Assembly: GCF_001704415.2 (NCBI RefSeq)
Contig: NC_030817.1
Span: 53,491,550-53,555,549, forward strand
Direction of reading: 5' to 3'
Length of the DNA: 64,000 nucleotides
Origin: Capra hircus
Taxonomy: Eukaryota; Chordata; Mammalia; Artiodactyla; Bovidae
Shown here: in pieces, positions 25,863 to 37,874 of the stretch
How the letters are laid out: every line of letters starts with the position of its first letter
Numbering within the stretch: position 1 is the first letter of the stretch
Translations under genes and position numbers: made by a program
Notes under the pieces: model-generated
The model's database searches: none
Told to the model about the DNA's origin: nothing
What the model saw: only the letters and a program-made list of their open reading frames with translations

Positions 25863-26574
25863 GAGCGGCCCAGATCAGATAACGCTCAGGACCCTCTTGT
25901 GATCCTGAGCATGCGATGATGTGCATTACCATGTTAATCACGTCTTTTGCTCTGTTTCGCTCCTGCCTCCTAAGCCCAGAGTTGAATGGCAGATAAAAGT
26001 CATCTTTTCCACTCTCCCCTCATTTTGCCTGCTCGTGGCTTGTCAACAGTATTTTATATAATCAATGCTGGAAATGTTTACCCATCTGTATTATCTGAGG
26101 GTTGTTATTTACTGTTCCTGCTATTATTTTTTTTCCCCCTTGGGGAGGAATTTCGATGTGCCCCTTGCCAGGAGACCACAGCAAACAATGAGGATAGATT
26201 TTCACAATACTCAGCAGGAAGGGACAGAGTTCTGCTGGCTTCTCTGACACAGTCTGAACTCATTGTGATGGTGTATTTGAAGCGGTTTCCTGTGTTTTTC
26301 TGTGTTTTAAAAAAACTAAATGAAAGCCAAGGGCTTTTCTGTGATGCTGCTGTTAGCTGGAATTAATTTTTGTTCCTTTTCTATGAAAATACAAATAATG
26401 AGGCAAACGGGCGTTTTGATAAAAATGAGTGGCCTTCTTACTAAAGAGTTAAACAGACCCATCACATCACTCATACAGCCCTTTCTGATATAAGATTATT
26501 TCCAGTAAACTCTTTGCAGATCACTTAATGAAACGCAATCAGTGAAAACAATTCTAGAAGAGAAGTAAGGAGAC

Positions 26575-26672
26575 GCTGAGTCTACTTAACCTGCCACTAG
26601 CTTATCCTGGGCAGGGCATTTCATCTCCCAAGGACTTGCTGTGTAAAGTAAAGATTGGACCAGATGATTTTT
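26575..26672 (+). repeat. MIR fragment, diverged
   Basis: CCACTAGCTTATCCTGGGCA then GGCATTTCATCTCCC and a run into AAAGATTGGACCAGATGA resemble the MIR core and downstream part. Confidence 0.5.
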
Positions 26673-26674
26673 GA

Positions 26675-27510
26675 AGTTGCTATGTGTCAAATATCCTATA
26701 AAATGCCTGACTAGCCAAGGGACTGTTGTTTTTAGCTATGTCACTTTCCACGATCAGAATTCTGCTTCCATCTGGGGAGTTATCAAAACTCATCAGAACA
26801 CTATGCCAACTCCTAAACTGACCTCACTGCTTTTCTCATTAAAATGTAATAATCCATGCAAAATGGCAGAGTGTGAGTTATATAAATAGAATAATGCCCT
26901 AACTTACATATACCAGAGCATGCTGCATGGGTCATAAATTCCAGCACTGAGATGGGGAGAAGGAGGCTTCAGCTCTAAGTTCCATGCATGAGATTCCATA
27001 GATTCTGCAGAAAAGATGCTAAGTGTACTCTCCTGTTTCTCAGTACCCATAATCTGAATTTGGGGGTTTACTTAAAATGACATAACGAACTTGAGTAGCC
27101 TTAAATGTAGAAAGCAACTCAGTATAAAGTCGGTTTATAGCGAATTCACTGGTTGGAGAAGATGCTTGCCTGCATTTCACGTGGCTCATACTGGGCAAGC
27201 GGGGAGAATGACTTTGAAATTTACATGGCAAGTGGAAGAACCCATGAGAAACCAATCACAAAATGGGCATGATACCTCACATTTGCAGATTCTACCAGGA
27301 CTTTCTCAAACACTTGGATAATGTGAGCATATTATCTAACCACCGGAAATGCTGGAAGACTAACTCAAAGAATTTAATAAGCCCATGGCTATTACAGATA
27401 GCTGGACTATTCTGCCCTTATCAATGGTACCCAGAAAAAAAAAAGGGTGGCATGTAAGTCATACTTCTGCCCGTTGTTTAAGAAAATCTATAAACAATAA
27501 AATTAAATTA
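26675..27510. other. Single-copy intron DNA
   Basis: No gene or repeat was recognised in this stretch. Confidence 0.45.
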
Positions 27511-27515
27511 CATTA

Positions 27516-27905
27516 GGGATAAACCACAAGGTCCTATGGTATAGCACAGGGAACTGTATTGAACATCCTGAGATAAAACCGTTGCATCTGCATTCAGTTG
27601 TGTCCGACTCTTTGTGACCCCACGGACTGTAGCCTGCAAGGCTCCTCTGTCCATGGAATTTTTCAGGCAAGAATACTGGAGTGGGTTGCCATTTCCTCCT
27701 CCAGGGGATCTTCATGAGCCAGGGATCAAACCCACATCCCTTGTGCCTCCTGCATCAGTAGGTGGATTCTTTCCCGCTGGCACCAGCTAAACAATAATGG
27801 ATAAGAACAGTACTTTTAAAAAAGGATATGCGTTTAAGTGAATCACTTTGCTATGGAGCAGACATCAACATAACACTGCAAATCAACTATATGCCAATAC
27901 ATATA
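27516..27905 (+). mobile_element. L1 3' UTR fragment split by a SINE
   Basis: The left piece (27,516-27,579: AGGTCCTATGGTATAGCAC) and the right piece (27,788-27,905: AATCACTTTGCTATGGAGCA, then CAAATCAACTATATGCC) are consecutive parts of the sense L1 3' end. The Bov-tA between them therefore inserted into an existing L1. Confidence 0.8.
27580..27787 (-). mobile_element. Bov-tA SINE inside L1
   Basis: Reverse body and a diverged reverse head ending in CCGCTGGCACCAG. The host L1 resumes right after it. Confidence 0.88.
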
Positions 27906-27945
27906 TACACCGAGTCACCTTAAAGAGACACTATATTACGAAGCA

Positions 27946-28066
27946 CTCAGTGATGGGCCAAGCACCAGAAAGGTATTATCTCATTTAGTCCTCAAAACAA
28001 TCCACTGACGGGGAGGTTATTATTATCCCCGCTGGCAGATGAGAGCTGAGAGAGGTCAGTAACCCG
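27946..28066 (-). repeat. MIR SINE
   Basis: TGATGGGCCAAGCACC, TATCTCATTTAGTCCTCA, TATTATTATCCCC and GATGAGAGCTGAGAGAGG follow the reverse complement of MIR closely. Confidence 0.8.
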
Positions 28067-28949
28067 TTTTCAGGTCAGGGAGTCAAATTCCTCTCTTCTG
28101 GATATGTCTGCCCAGTGCCAAATGTTGATCTTGAATCCATGAAGGAGAACCAACCTGAGAGGCAGCTGGCAATGGTATTTACTGCTTCACAGTTTGGGCC
28201 TAAGTCCTGACTAACACGGATTCGATTACCAAGTGTACCTTTAAATAAACGTGTGCTCCAGCCCCTTGAATTCAAACAGCAGGCGTCCATGTCATAATTA
28301 CGCTGGCTGTGACACGCGCCTAGCTGAGAGTGGATTTTTATTTTAACGAGCTTGAGTAGGTGCACGCGTGTGGGCTGAGCTTTTGCTTGCTAGTCAATAC
28401 TTGAAAGCGGGCTCCAACCTTTAATTTAAGCATTCGCTTGTAGCACCAACAGGGCTACAGGGTTTCCAGTATCAAAGACACGCTCCTCCATCCTTTCATG
28501 GCCCTGCTTCTGTAAGCAGCGTGATTGAACTGCGGCACCACAGAACCTTGTTTTCCCTCCTCCCGGCAGCGCAAACACTGCTGTCCCATTCATCTTGGCG
28601 ACATCATAATGAAGTCCCCGAATCAATTTCTAACAAGCAAAGCTCAAAAATCCACCGAAGGAGTCTTTTGGCAGATGCCTTTCATATATCAACAGCTCAC
28701 AAGAGGTGAAGTGCCTGCACAGAAACCCAAATTGTACCACAGAAGTGTCTTTTGCTACATCCGAAAAGTGTTTGTTTTTTTTTTTTTTTCCTTCACTGAA
28801 ATGATTAAGAGAAAGGAAGATACTGAGAACATCTGATTGTTCCTAGTGATTCCATGTGCCTTAAAAATGCTGGGTGACTTCCCTCCGTGGTTTACCATCA
28901 CCTGTTTTAAGAGAACAACCCCCTTAGAGTGACAGCTGGGGCCTTTCAT

Positions 28950-29355
28950 GGTCTGAACCCCACCACCTCCTCTAGCTGCTTCATCTCCTGCAGTCCCTGC
29001 AGGCCACTCAAGTACCTGCTGCCCCCAAACTCACCTCCCTCGCTGTATTGCCTTTGAGAATTTTCACAAGCTCTACCCTTTGTTGGAAATACCTTCCTTA
29101 GCTTTACAGCTCAGCTAAGCCTTGGCCTCCTATAGAAAGCTGCTCCTGACTCAGTGTGATTCTGGCTGCTCCTGTGTGCTTCCAATAACCCGCTCCCGAT
29201 TACTTCAATCTAGCAATTACACTGTATTATGATTTTATTTCCACCTTGGGTTCTCACTGGCTTGTGAGCTCCTTGAAGGCAGGGACTCCATCATCCCTTC
29301 TCTCTGCTTCTAGCGCTTTGTACTGCCACACAGTAGATGCTCAATGAATACCTGT
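28950..29355 (+). repeat. L2 LINE 3' end
   Basis: TTTGTTGGAAATACCTTCC, CTTGTGAGCTCCTTGAAGG, CAGGGACTCCATCATCCC and CACACAGTAGATGCTCAATG are characteristic of the L2 3' end in sense orientation. Confidence 0.8.
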
Positions 29356-29961
29356 GCAAATTTTGCCTACCTGCCACTCCACCAAAGTGCTCTGATGGAG
29401 CTCACAACCCAGTCTGCTAGCAACCCAAGTCCAGAGTCTGGAACCATGTATCTCTGTGAGACCCCCTTGGTGCTGTGCTTTTGGGTCAGAGTAGCAAGGA
29501 GGTTCAATGCATGGGCTCAGGAGTCAGGTAGGCTTGACCTCCAAAGGCTGCTATGTGCTAGCTCTGCGGTTGTAGGTAGGCAGCCCTGCCTCCAAGGGGG
29601 CATGAAAGGATCATAGGGGCATGAAATGTGGGAATCCATTTCACACAGCTTGGCACTTTAAAAAACGACAGTCCGAGGACATGTATCACTGTTCACAGTG
29701 GCAGGGCTTGGTTGGTGTAGAATTAAAAACCTCTTAGGCTGTATGATGAGAAATACCATTGGAGTTTAACTTCCATCAGCCCCTATCTGATCAGCTCACA
29801 TAACTCATGTCTTTGGGCATAAGCAAAGGCCCCTGTTAAAATGCCAGCGTGCGTCAGCTGAGATCAGATGGGATGAAGTCATTACCCTGACTTTAAATTT
29901 GTGTACACAGTGTGTCCCATTCCCCATGTGATATGATGTGGGTGGCATTATTTTCCATAAT

Positions 29962-30400
29962 ATTTGTTCACTGCCTACGATGGGCCAGGCACCTCTTATA
30001 GTGAAACATTGTAGAAAACACCTTGTGTTACTTTCTACTTTCCAAAACACATGAGGTTCATGTTATTATTTTTTAATTTTACAGTTGATATAATTGAGGT
30101 ATATGTGTAAAATAGAGAGCTAATGGGAAGCTGCTATATAACACAGTGAGCCCAGTCTGGAACTCTGTAATGATCTAGAGGAGTGGGGTTGGGAGGGAGG
30201 CTCAAGAGGGAGGGGGTATATACATATACTTATGCTGATTCATGCTGTTGTATGGCAGAAACCAACACAGCATTGTAAAGCAATCATCTGCCAGCTTTAA
30301 ACAACAACAACAACAACTGAGGGTTAGAGATGTTATATGTTTGCCTAAGATCTGTCAGCTGGCATGGCATGCAGTACTACTGGGACTTAAACTTTCTACT
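29962..30400 (-). repeat. MIR SINE split by an L1 fragment
   Basis: The left part (GATGGGCCAGGCACC to TTTTAATTTTACAG) and the right part (CTGAGGGTTAGAGATG to CAGTACTACTGGGACTTAAA) are consecutive pieces of reverse MIR separated by 30,099-30,316. Confidence 0.75.
30099..30316 (+). mobile_element. L1 3' end inserted into a MIR
   Basis: GGGAAGCTGCTATATAACAC, GGGAGGGAGGCTCAAGAG and ACCAACACAGCATTGTAAAG are the sense ruminant L1 3' end, closing with a (CAA)n tail. ATTGAGG and ACTGAGG at its edges fit a decayed target-site duplication. Confidence 0.8.
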
Positions 30401-31740
30401 TGGAAAAATTTCCAAATCCATCTATGCTCTTATGCTTATGCCAAATTTCTTACATTCCTTCTTTATTTGTTTCCCTCATATCACCTGGAAGACCTGGGAG
30501 AGAATGGGATACAAGATGGAAACACTGAGTTTAAGGAGAGGGAAGAGGAGGTGGTCTGGAAAGAGGCACCACTGGTCTTTAAGTGCTGGAGGGCAGGGGC
30601 AACTTTGCCCTTGGCCCTTGAGCTAGGTGACCACTGGGAGCACTGAGAAAATAGATGATACACTTTGAAAACACAGCCAGTGGGCTCAGCCCATGCTTAC
30701 CTAAAACCAGACCCTTTAGTGAAGAGCGAACAATACTAACCGTCTCAACTGATTCACTTTCTCCTCCTATCCTCCTCCTGGACCATTCAAAAGCCAACAT
30801 TAGAAAAAAAGAAAAGAAAAGAACAATGTAAAGGCAGCTACTGCGATACAGTTGTGACTCGGCACACACATTTGAAGTCTACAAATGACATTAGCTCTCC
30901 TTGCATCAGGTCACAGATTGAGTCTTCTGTTTATGAAGTGGTGGTAGAAGGAATTGAGAATAAACAAAATGTGTGTTAAATGAGAATGAAAAATCCCAAA
31001 GCTTAGAGTCTCGAGAATATTTTCAGTACTGTGAGCGTTTTATTTACAAAAGGGTACTAGAGTGCCCCCACCTTTTAGTAAGCTTTTTATCGAAGTGCAA
31101 CATACACAGAAATAGGCCCAACTCACAACTGTAAGCTTGATGAATTTTCACAGTAAACACTCTCAGATCAAGAAAAAAAAAATGCCTTTGGGGTTTTTAG
31201 TTTTTCTACACCTGGGTCAAAACTACTGACTAAGGCAAAACTAAACATATAAAATTTATGATTTTAAGTTAAGTTAGCAGGAAAATGTTAGAAATTGAAT
31301 AAAATACAATGTCTATGAAGGGCCATTTTACTTCAGAGAGAATTAATTATCTCAGAGATTTGGAGGCAATTTTGTTTTCTCTGTGACCACAAGTAGGCCT
31401 GCAGCTGAATCTCTAACCCTTCTGACAGAGCTGAGGACTTGGCCTTCCCCACAGCTTTTCTAAGGAAGACAGGATGCTACCTTCGTTTCCTTCCTCTCCA
31501 CTCCCATCCTTCCCTCACATTATCACTGTGTGTTGTTCTGAAGCGAGATCATCTTACTCTCCTGCTCTTCTCAGCCCTCCTGATTTTGAGCAGATCCAAG
31601 AGGAGATGAGGTGACCTTTCTCCTGGCCAGGCTAGCTCTGGACCATTGCAGAACCTCTATTTACACATGTTTCAGCTTAACTTTAATTGGTTAATAAAAC
31701 CATGATGGGAGTGAGGGGTCCTGATTACTCTGACACTGAG
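30401..31740. other. Intron DNA, possible ancient L1 piece
   Basis: No gene was found. The stretch 31,070-31,175 (GCTTGATGAATTTTCACAGT) resembles an old L1 3' region, with low certainty. The rest is single-copy. Confidence 0.4.
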
Positions 31741-31748
31741 CTGGCTCT

Positions 31749-32021
31749 GCTGCTGCTGCTGCGTCGCTTCAGTCGTGTCTGACTCTGTGCGACCCCACTG
31801 ACGGCAGCCCACCAGCCTCCCCCATCCCTGGGATTCTCCAGGCAAGAACACTGGAGTGGACTGCCATTTCCTTCTCCAATGCATGAAAGTGAAAAGTGAA
31901 AGGGAAGTCGCTCAGTCGTGTCTGACTCTTCGTGACCCCACGGACTGCAGCCCGCCAGGCTCCTCCATCCATGGGATTTTCCAGGCAAGAGTACTGGAGT
32001 GGGGCGCCATTGCCTTCTCCA
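31749..32021 (-). mobile_element. BovA2 SINE, full dimer, recent
   Basis: Both reverse halves and the linker are intact. The target-site duplication GAGCTGGCTCT is perfect on both sides (31,738-31,748 and 32,022-32,032), indicating a recent insertion. Confidence 0.95.
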
Positions 32022-33451
32022 GAGCTGGCTCTAGGGGCACCAATTCCTCTCTTAGCTGCAGGAATGAGAAGAAAGACCCTGGCAATACAGATCTGTCAAA
32101 ATGCCTTTGCTCCCAGTCAACTGACCATCTGCTGAAAGGAAACCAAATGGAGCCAAGACGTATGTGCCCCTTATTTGATAACAACAAAGAGGCCAATGGC
32201 CCAGAAACAAAGGGCCATGATTATAAAATTAAGAACAAGCATTTGGGCATTGCTTTCTAATTATTTTTCACAAGAAGTTTCAGGGAAGGTCAGACTTTCC
32301 TATAGTTCATCAGTATAATGGAACTGATTCTGCCAAGTGCATCTGAAGTCAGTTGAAGGCTCAGCCTTCTTGGCACACTCTAGGTGCCAATGGCTATCTG
32401 GGCAGAACTCTTCTCTCTTGGAGGGGATCTATGGGGCTGGTGAAGCTCAAAGGAAGGTACACATCACTTGAGGGGTGGCAGAATCTTGCGAGTTTTCCAC
32501 CTCTATACACAGCAATAAAATCCTCCAAAGTACTCATATTAATGACAGACATCTCACATCTACCAGGACTTGAGATCCTTCCTAAGTTGTACTCATGGTA
32601 CAAATTTTTTTTCGCATATTTTTTATTCAAACAAAAAAGAGAGAGAGAGAACAAAATGGCCACCATAGGCAATGGCTGTCCACAACCAATAAAGAGAAAA
32701 ATATTATAAAGAAATGGGGATTAGAAAATTTGTTCTTGAATTTACATTTGAAAGTGCTTTGTTTGATATATAATCTGGGGTTTGTCTGCTAAATTATGCC
32801 TAAATATAAAGTCTATCTCTATTGTTACTTTGTGCTTTGTCACAAAATCTTATATGCCTCTTAAATTATAGAGAACAATTTCAAACTCTGGCTGTCTGGG
32901 TCATTTCATGCTCTTATAACAGCTTTATATCAATACCATATAAGAAATTAAAACTGAAAACACTGAACAATATGTATCTATAATTAATTTGAAAATAACA
33001 GTAATAAACTCATTACATATTGACACAAAGTATTTTTATAAAAAATAGATATTTACCAAACAAAAGGTTAGTAAAAAATGCCATTATTTTTGCATCTTTA
33101 ATTTCTGGCTTAAATAACTCAGGTATATTCTCATACCTGCTTCTGCATTGGATTTTGTTGTGTTCTTTTGGTTGAAGTAGATGAAGAAAATCTGCCCTCA
33201 CACAGATATGAAGGTGGAAAAGGGAGGAGCATTTTAATAGTCTTTTCAGGTAACTCTGGATTTTCTGCTTGGATACTATACCAAAACTCAACAAGCGGCA
33301 GTTTCTTAAAGGTTAGTTGAAATATGAAACCTGAAACTATATCAGTAATTTTCTATACCCTCTATTAAATTCAAATACATTGGTATATTTTCTACTTTGA
33401 ATGAGCTATTATATCCATCCGTATTTTTATAATAGCATGCATTGGTCCTTT

Positions 33452-33490
33452 GGATTCTTTACCATCTGAGCTACGAGGGAAGCCTGTGAA
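33452..33490 (-). mobile_element. tRNA-head remnant of a Bov-tA SINE
   Basis: Only the reverse head (GGATTCTTTACCATCTGAGC, then GAGGGAAGCC) is present. No BovA body and no clear target duplication was seen. Confidence 0.75.
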
Positions 33491-33739
33491 AGTATCGGTA
33501 TTAGATAAATGAGTTACATAGCTCTTTTAGATGCTGACATGTTGCATTACCTAATTTCATTACCAAATGGAATTATAGTCAATAATCACATTTATTGATA
33601 TCACTACCTACATTAACAGAAAACTCTACACATCGGGATACTGTCAAGTTCATGGTGTTGGGTAAAGGTGTTCCAAAATTTGAATATTTGCCTGAAAGTT
33701 TATATCTACTGGTAACAGATACTGTCAACTTTTTCTTGA

Positions 33740-33945
33740 GGGCTTCCCTGGTGGTTCAGTGGTAAAGAATCTGCCTGCCAATGTTAAGAGATGTGGGTTT
33801 GATCCCTGGGTCGGGAAGATCCCCTGGAAGAGGAACTGGCAACCCACTCCAGTATTCTTGCCTGGAAAATCCCATGGACACAGGAGCCAAGCGGGTTACA
33901 GGCCATGGAATCACAGGAGTCAGACATAACTTTAAGACTAAACAA
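33740..33945 (+). mobile_element. Bov-tA SINE inside the hAT element
   Basis: Complete head (GGGCTTCCCTGGTGGTTCAG) and body. The hAT sequence continues on both sides, and T-rich repeats at the edges fit a target-site duplication. Confidence 0.92.
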
Positions 33946-34056
33946 TAAATATTTTTTTTTTGAAATGATGGGCTTACTTGATTAATTTTTGAGAAAATGT
34001 AGGGCGTGTATGTAAGTCAGAGAACTGTAGTCAGTTGTTCTAATAAGAAAATTGCC

Positions 34057-34113
34057 TGGGGTCGCCTGCATTGCAGGTGGATTTTTTACCAACTGAGCTA
34101 TCAGGGAAGCCCT
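34057..34113 (-). mobile_element. 57-bp head-only SINE insertion with target-site duplications
   Basis: The element consists solely of a tRNA-Glu-like head in reverse (GCATTGCAGGTGG to CAGGGAAGCCC). It is flanked by TAAGAAAATTGCC (34,044-34,056) and TAAGAAAATGGCA (34,114-34,126), 11 of 13 identical. It therefore inserted as this short unit and is not the remains of a larger SINE. Confidence 0.75.
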
Positions 34114-34157
34114 TAAGAAAATGGCATTCCACCAAAAAAGCAGTGAGTTCAGCTTTT

Positions 34158-34272
34158 CTTTTTAAAAAAACCTTTTGGCCATGTGGGATCCTAGTTCCTG
34201 GACCAGAGATTGAACCCAATCTCCTGGCATTGGCAAGGTGGAGTCTTAACCACTGGACCGCCAGGGAAGTCT
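34158..34272 (-). mobile_element. CHR-type tRNA-Glu SINE inside the hAT element
   Basis: Starts with a T-run (poly-A in reverse), contains GGGATCCTAGTTCCTGGACC and ends CTGGACCGCCAGGGAAGT. Duplications GAGTTCAGCTTTT (34,145-34,157) and GAGCTCAGCTCTT (34,273-34,285) agree at 11 of 13 positions. Confidence 0.88.
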
Positions 34273-34714
34273 GAGCTCAGCTCTTAACTCAAATAGTGGC
34301 ACAAGTACTTTTCCCTGGAGAACAACATCCTTCTTTGGTGAGGAGCAGAAGTGCTCTCTGTGCTTTCTGTGCACTTCCCGTTTCGTCAAAAAGACTTGTA
34401 CTCAAGGGTCAAAATTTAATAAACTTAATAATTTTTACTGCTTCATCAGGACAGCCTCAATGAACTTGGTAATGTTTTTTTTTACCAGCGAGTCCATAGT
34501 AATAGTGAAAATGACTACTGCCTTGATTCCTGCAAAGGCACCAAGAGTTTCACCTGCTTTGGCACTATCAATGCAAATGGCCAGGACAGTCAAAGGGGCA
34601 AATAATGTTTTAGTGTTATTATGCAAAGAGTTTTAATCTCTTGGAACCTCTGAAAAGACCTTGGGGACCCCCAGGAGTACCCGGATCACACGTGGAGGAC
34701 CACTGCTGTAGAGG

Positions 34715-37700
34715 ATAGCATTGGTATAAATCCACTCTCTAATCCGCTCAACGCTCATGTCCTTGTGGGGTTCACAGAAAGAAGATTTAAAAGGTTTATT
34801 TCTGTCTCCACATTCCTGTGCTCCCCGCTTAAAAAAAATTCCATTGTGGCAATCCAACATAAATTGTGTGTATAGAACAAAGAAACAGCAGTACTCTTGA
34901 GTTCATCAGCATTTTTCTCCCTGACAAAGAAAGCTACTCTAACAAGCTACTGGGAAAACTATGGTGAGTTATAGGAAATATGACATGCTCAGTCCCCCCT
35001 CTATCCCATCTAACTCCCAAACCACCCAAACCTTTCACTTCGGGGATATTTTGGATGAGCTCTTCATAGTGTCCTCAGAAATAATTGGGTGTCCTAATTC
35101 AGCCACATGCAAATTAATGCTCCCCTAAAGAGGCCTTATTATAATTTCCAACCCTTGATGTCTACATAATCCCCTATAGTTCTTTAACTTTTTGCTTTCT
35201 AACTTCTGTTTACCGATGCACTACTTTTGTCAGCTCGGTATAGCATCAATTAGTAACACAGTTGTGTTTATTAGGTCTCCCTAGAGCCTTGAGAAAGCTG
35301 CTTTGTATTTATTAATGATTACACAGAGCACTACTATTTTTCAATAGCATTTAGAAATGAGTAAATTACTGAAGATGAACGATAAAAGAACTCCAGATTT
35401 CAAAGGCAAGCAAAAAAAAAAGCATATTATTTCAAAATACCCATAATGTTTGCATAGTTAATTTTATTTTCAATTTAATAACAAGGGTGGGGGGATCAAA
35501 TCTAGACTCTTCTTCCTGTTCTACTTTTGGTATTCTGGAGGACACACCATTGGCTTTAGAGATTGAACTACAGATCTGGTGATTAATGAAGAGCCGGTTT
35601 AACAGGTCTAAATTTCATTATCATACCTGTTAGGTAACACACACCTGATTCAGCAAAAATCCACCCACAAGGCGAATGTTGAAAAAATTTAAGAGAGAGA
35701 GAACTCCAGAAACTTAGGTCCAGCTTTTTGTCAAGCATAATTCAAAACAACCAACCTGAAATGTATCCAATTTGTACTCTCTTATCTTGTGAATAATTCC
35801 CTGGGCCCTATTAGGTGAAGTCAGAGCTGCCCATGTCGGTATGGAATTTGCTCTTTAAGGAAACCAGAGGGACCAATCTCTCCAGCGGTGAATTTCTCCT
35901 AACCAAACTTAAGAGTGATGGGGAGCAATTACAATGCTCATTTGCCCTCCTTTCACATTTCTGGTCATTTATGAGATGAAAACTATGATCGGCAAAAAAA
36001 AAAAAAAAAAATCACTTTACATTCAAGAGAGGAGCTCTGGGAGCTCCCCGTGAGCATCTGGCTACCAGGCAGAAACATACCTCCGTGCACTTCCTTTGTC
36101 TTGCGCTCCCTCTTTGATGTGCAAGTCACTGGTGGAGTAAGCTGTGATCGCTTTGATGTTGAACTTCTAGACTTTATTGTTACTAGCATGCCTACAAGGA
36201 GAGCTGTCAGTCATACATCTGAACAACGATGTTTCTTTACGGCACCTCTTTACAAGCATCAATCCTTAAGTACATGTTTTCCCATTTCTGCTGATTACCA
36301 CACTATCTTTGTTGGGGGAGGGCTGTGCTCAAATATAACTACGGCACCCACATTTTCTGTAAACACCCTGAGGCGTCATCATATGGCTGGTACCCAACCT
36401 TCTTCAACAAGAGAAGCCTGAGTGCAAAACATATTTCTAGCAAATGAAAACATTCTGAAAACACTCAAGCCATCTTAACAGTCAAAATGAGGAGTTTAGC
36501 CAATATTTCCCCTAAGCAGCCATTGAAATCACATGGAAACTTCTAAAAGAGATTCTGAATGCAACAGCAGCAGGGGGCTTAGAAAGTCTGCCAAAACTTT
36601 GAGACATCTTAACTCATATTAAACGACTTTGTTTCTCTGCAGTGGTGGAAACAAAAACACTTCTGTTCTACATGATTATGCTTGTGATAGAAACATTGCT
36701 TTGAAATAGGTTTCTGTCAATTATTTTGTTAAATGGTATCATTTTTCAGAAGGTGCTTGCTATTATGGATACAACTTCAGTTACAGGAAGATGGTGTTCC
36801 ATAATTTTCTGTTTTAGGAGAATAAATGGATATATATCATGTGTGTCCAATTTCTGAAATACATACATGCAAAACAATAGCAATATGCTTATTCTAAAAA
36901 AAAAAAAGAAAAAACGCTGTTGAAAAAGACAGAGCTCTAATTTCACATGCCAGCTCCTATGAGATTTACTTTTCAAACTCCTTTATCACTTGTGCAACTG
37001 CCTACTATTATCAAACTCCACTGGGAGATTCCACACAAAAAGGAGATAAAGTTAAGGTGCTTACATCATACCATGCTGGTTTATAATGAACTGCTATCTT
37101 TCTGAATAAATGTTTCAATGAAAGCCAAGTTTTTAGAGATAGTCAGTCACAGATGAGGAAGTACAATGATATTTTTCAATGACAGATTTTAGTTCCATAG
37201 TTCTCTTTTATAAGCTGGCAACACAGGAGATACACTGTTTCTGCTTGTTTTTTTTTGTTTTTTTTTTTTTAAAAAGGAAATGCAAACAATATACGGAGAA
37301 GACTCAATGTCTTTGGATTTCTGGCCTGGAATATTTGGTAAGGAATAAAATTTCTGTGGTGTGCAATGGTTAAGACTATTCCAGGGTTTCCATTTTTAAG
37401 CAGTCTCTCTACCCCAACCTCCTCGGTTTTAACTCAACCATCAAAAATGGAAAAGGTTTTTGGCTAGAATTTGATAATATATGACTGTAATTTACCAGAA
37501 CTAAATCTGAGCATTAATAATAATGAAAGTTTGTTCATTCTTAAACTTAGTTAAATAATCAGCAAGAAGTAATCACCTCTTTCTACCTTAAATTTTCACT
37601 CCCCAAAGGAACTGATCAGCTGATAGAGGCACCCCTAGCAATGAGGAGATAAGACAAGGAATAAGGAAAGTAGAAGGGAATTGTTACGGACAATAAAAGT

Positions 37701-37870
37701 GGCCGTTTTCTTATTTTAGGAAACATTTCCACAGAATGGGCGAGTTGGAAAAGCTGTTGATGGCTATCAAGTTTCCCCAACTTTACAAAAGGGGAAAGCG
37801 ACCAGTTGAGGTAGTCTGACGAGAACTGAGTAGCTGACTTGGGAAGAGAATCCATGTGTCCGCCTGAACC
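34715..37870. other. Single-copy intron DNA
   Basis: About 3.1 kb without a gene or recognised transposon. Contains A-runs near 35,995 and 36,900 and T-runs near 37,265. Confidence 0.5.
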
Positions 37871-37874
37871 CTGT

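Larger units (their letters stand above)
32874..34705 (-). mobile_element. Decayed hAT (Tip100/Zaphod-like) DNA transposon with transposase remnant
   Basis: The minus strand carries pieces of a hAT transposase gene in order. A part around 34,330-34,500 resembles the domain before the catalytic core (FIEAVLMKQ, then broken frames). A part at 33,100-33,305 is the C-terminal hATC dimerisation region (LLKCSSLF reads from a shadow frame; the true frame shows LPLVEFWYSIQAENPELPEK and LPFPPSYLCEGRFSS). Both ends resemble hAT termini: GGTCCTCC to GGGGGTCCCC on the right, and TTTCAAACTCTGG on the left. Candidate 8-bp target duplications TTATAGAG (32,866-32,873) and CTGTAGAG (34,706-34,713) match at 6 of 8 positions. 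Frames are broken by stops, indels and four SINE insertions, and the element lacks its N-terminal half, so it cannot be active. Family name is from memory. Confidence 0.75.

Noticed and set aside
34633..34860. A 75-codon minus-strand ORF as a gene
   Set aside because: It straddles the right end of the hAT transposon and its flank, with no similarity of its own.
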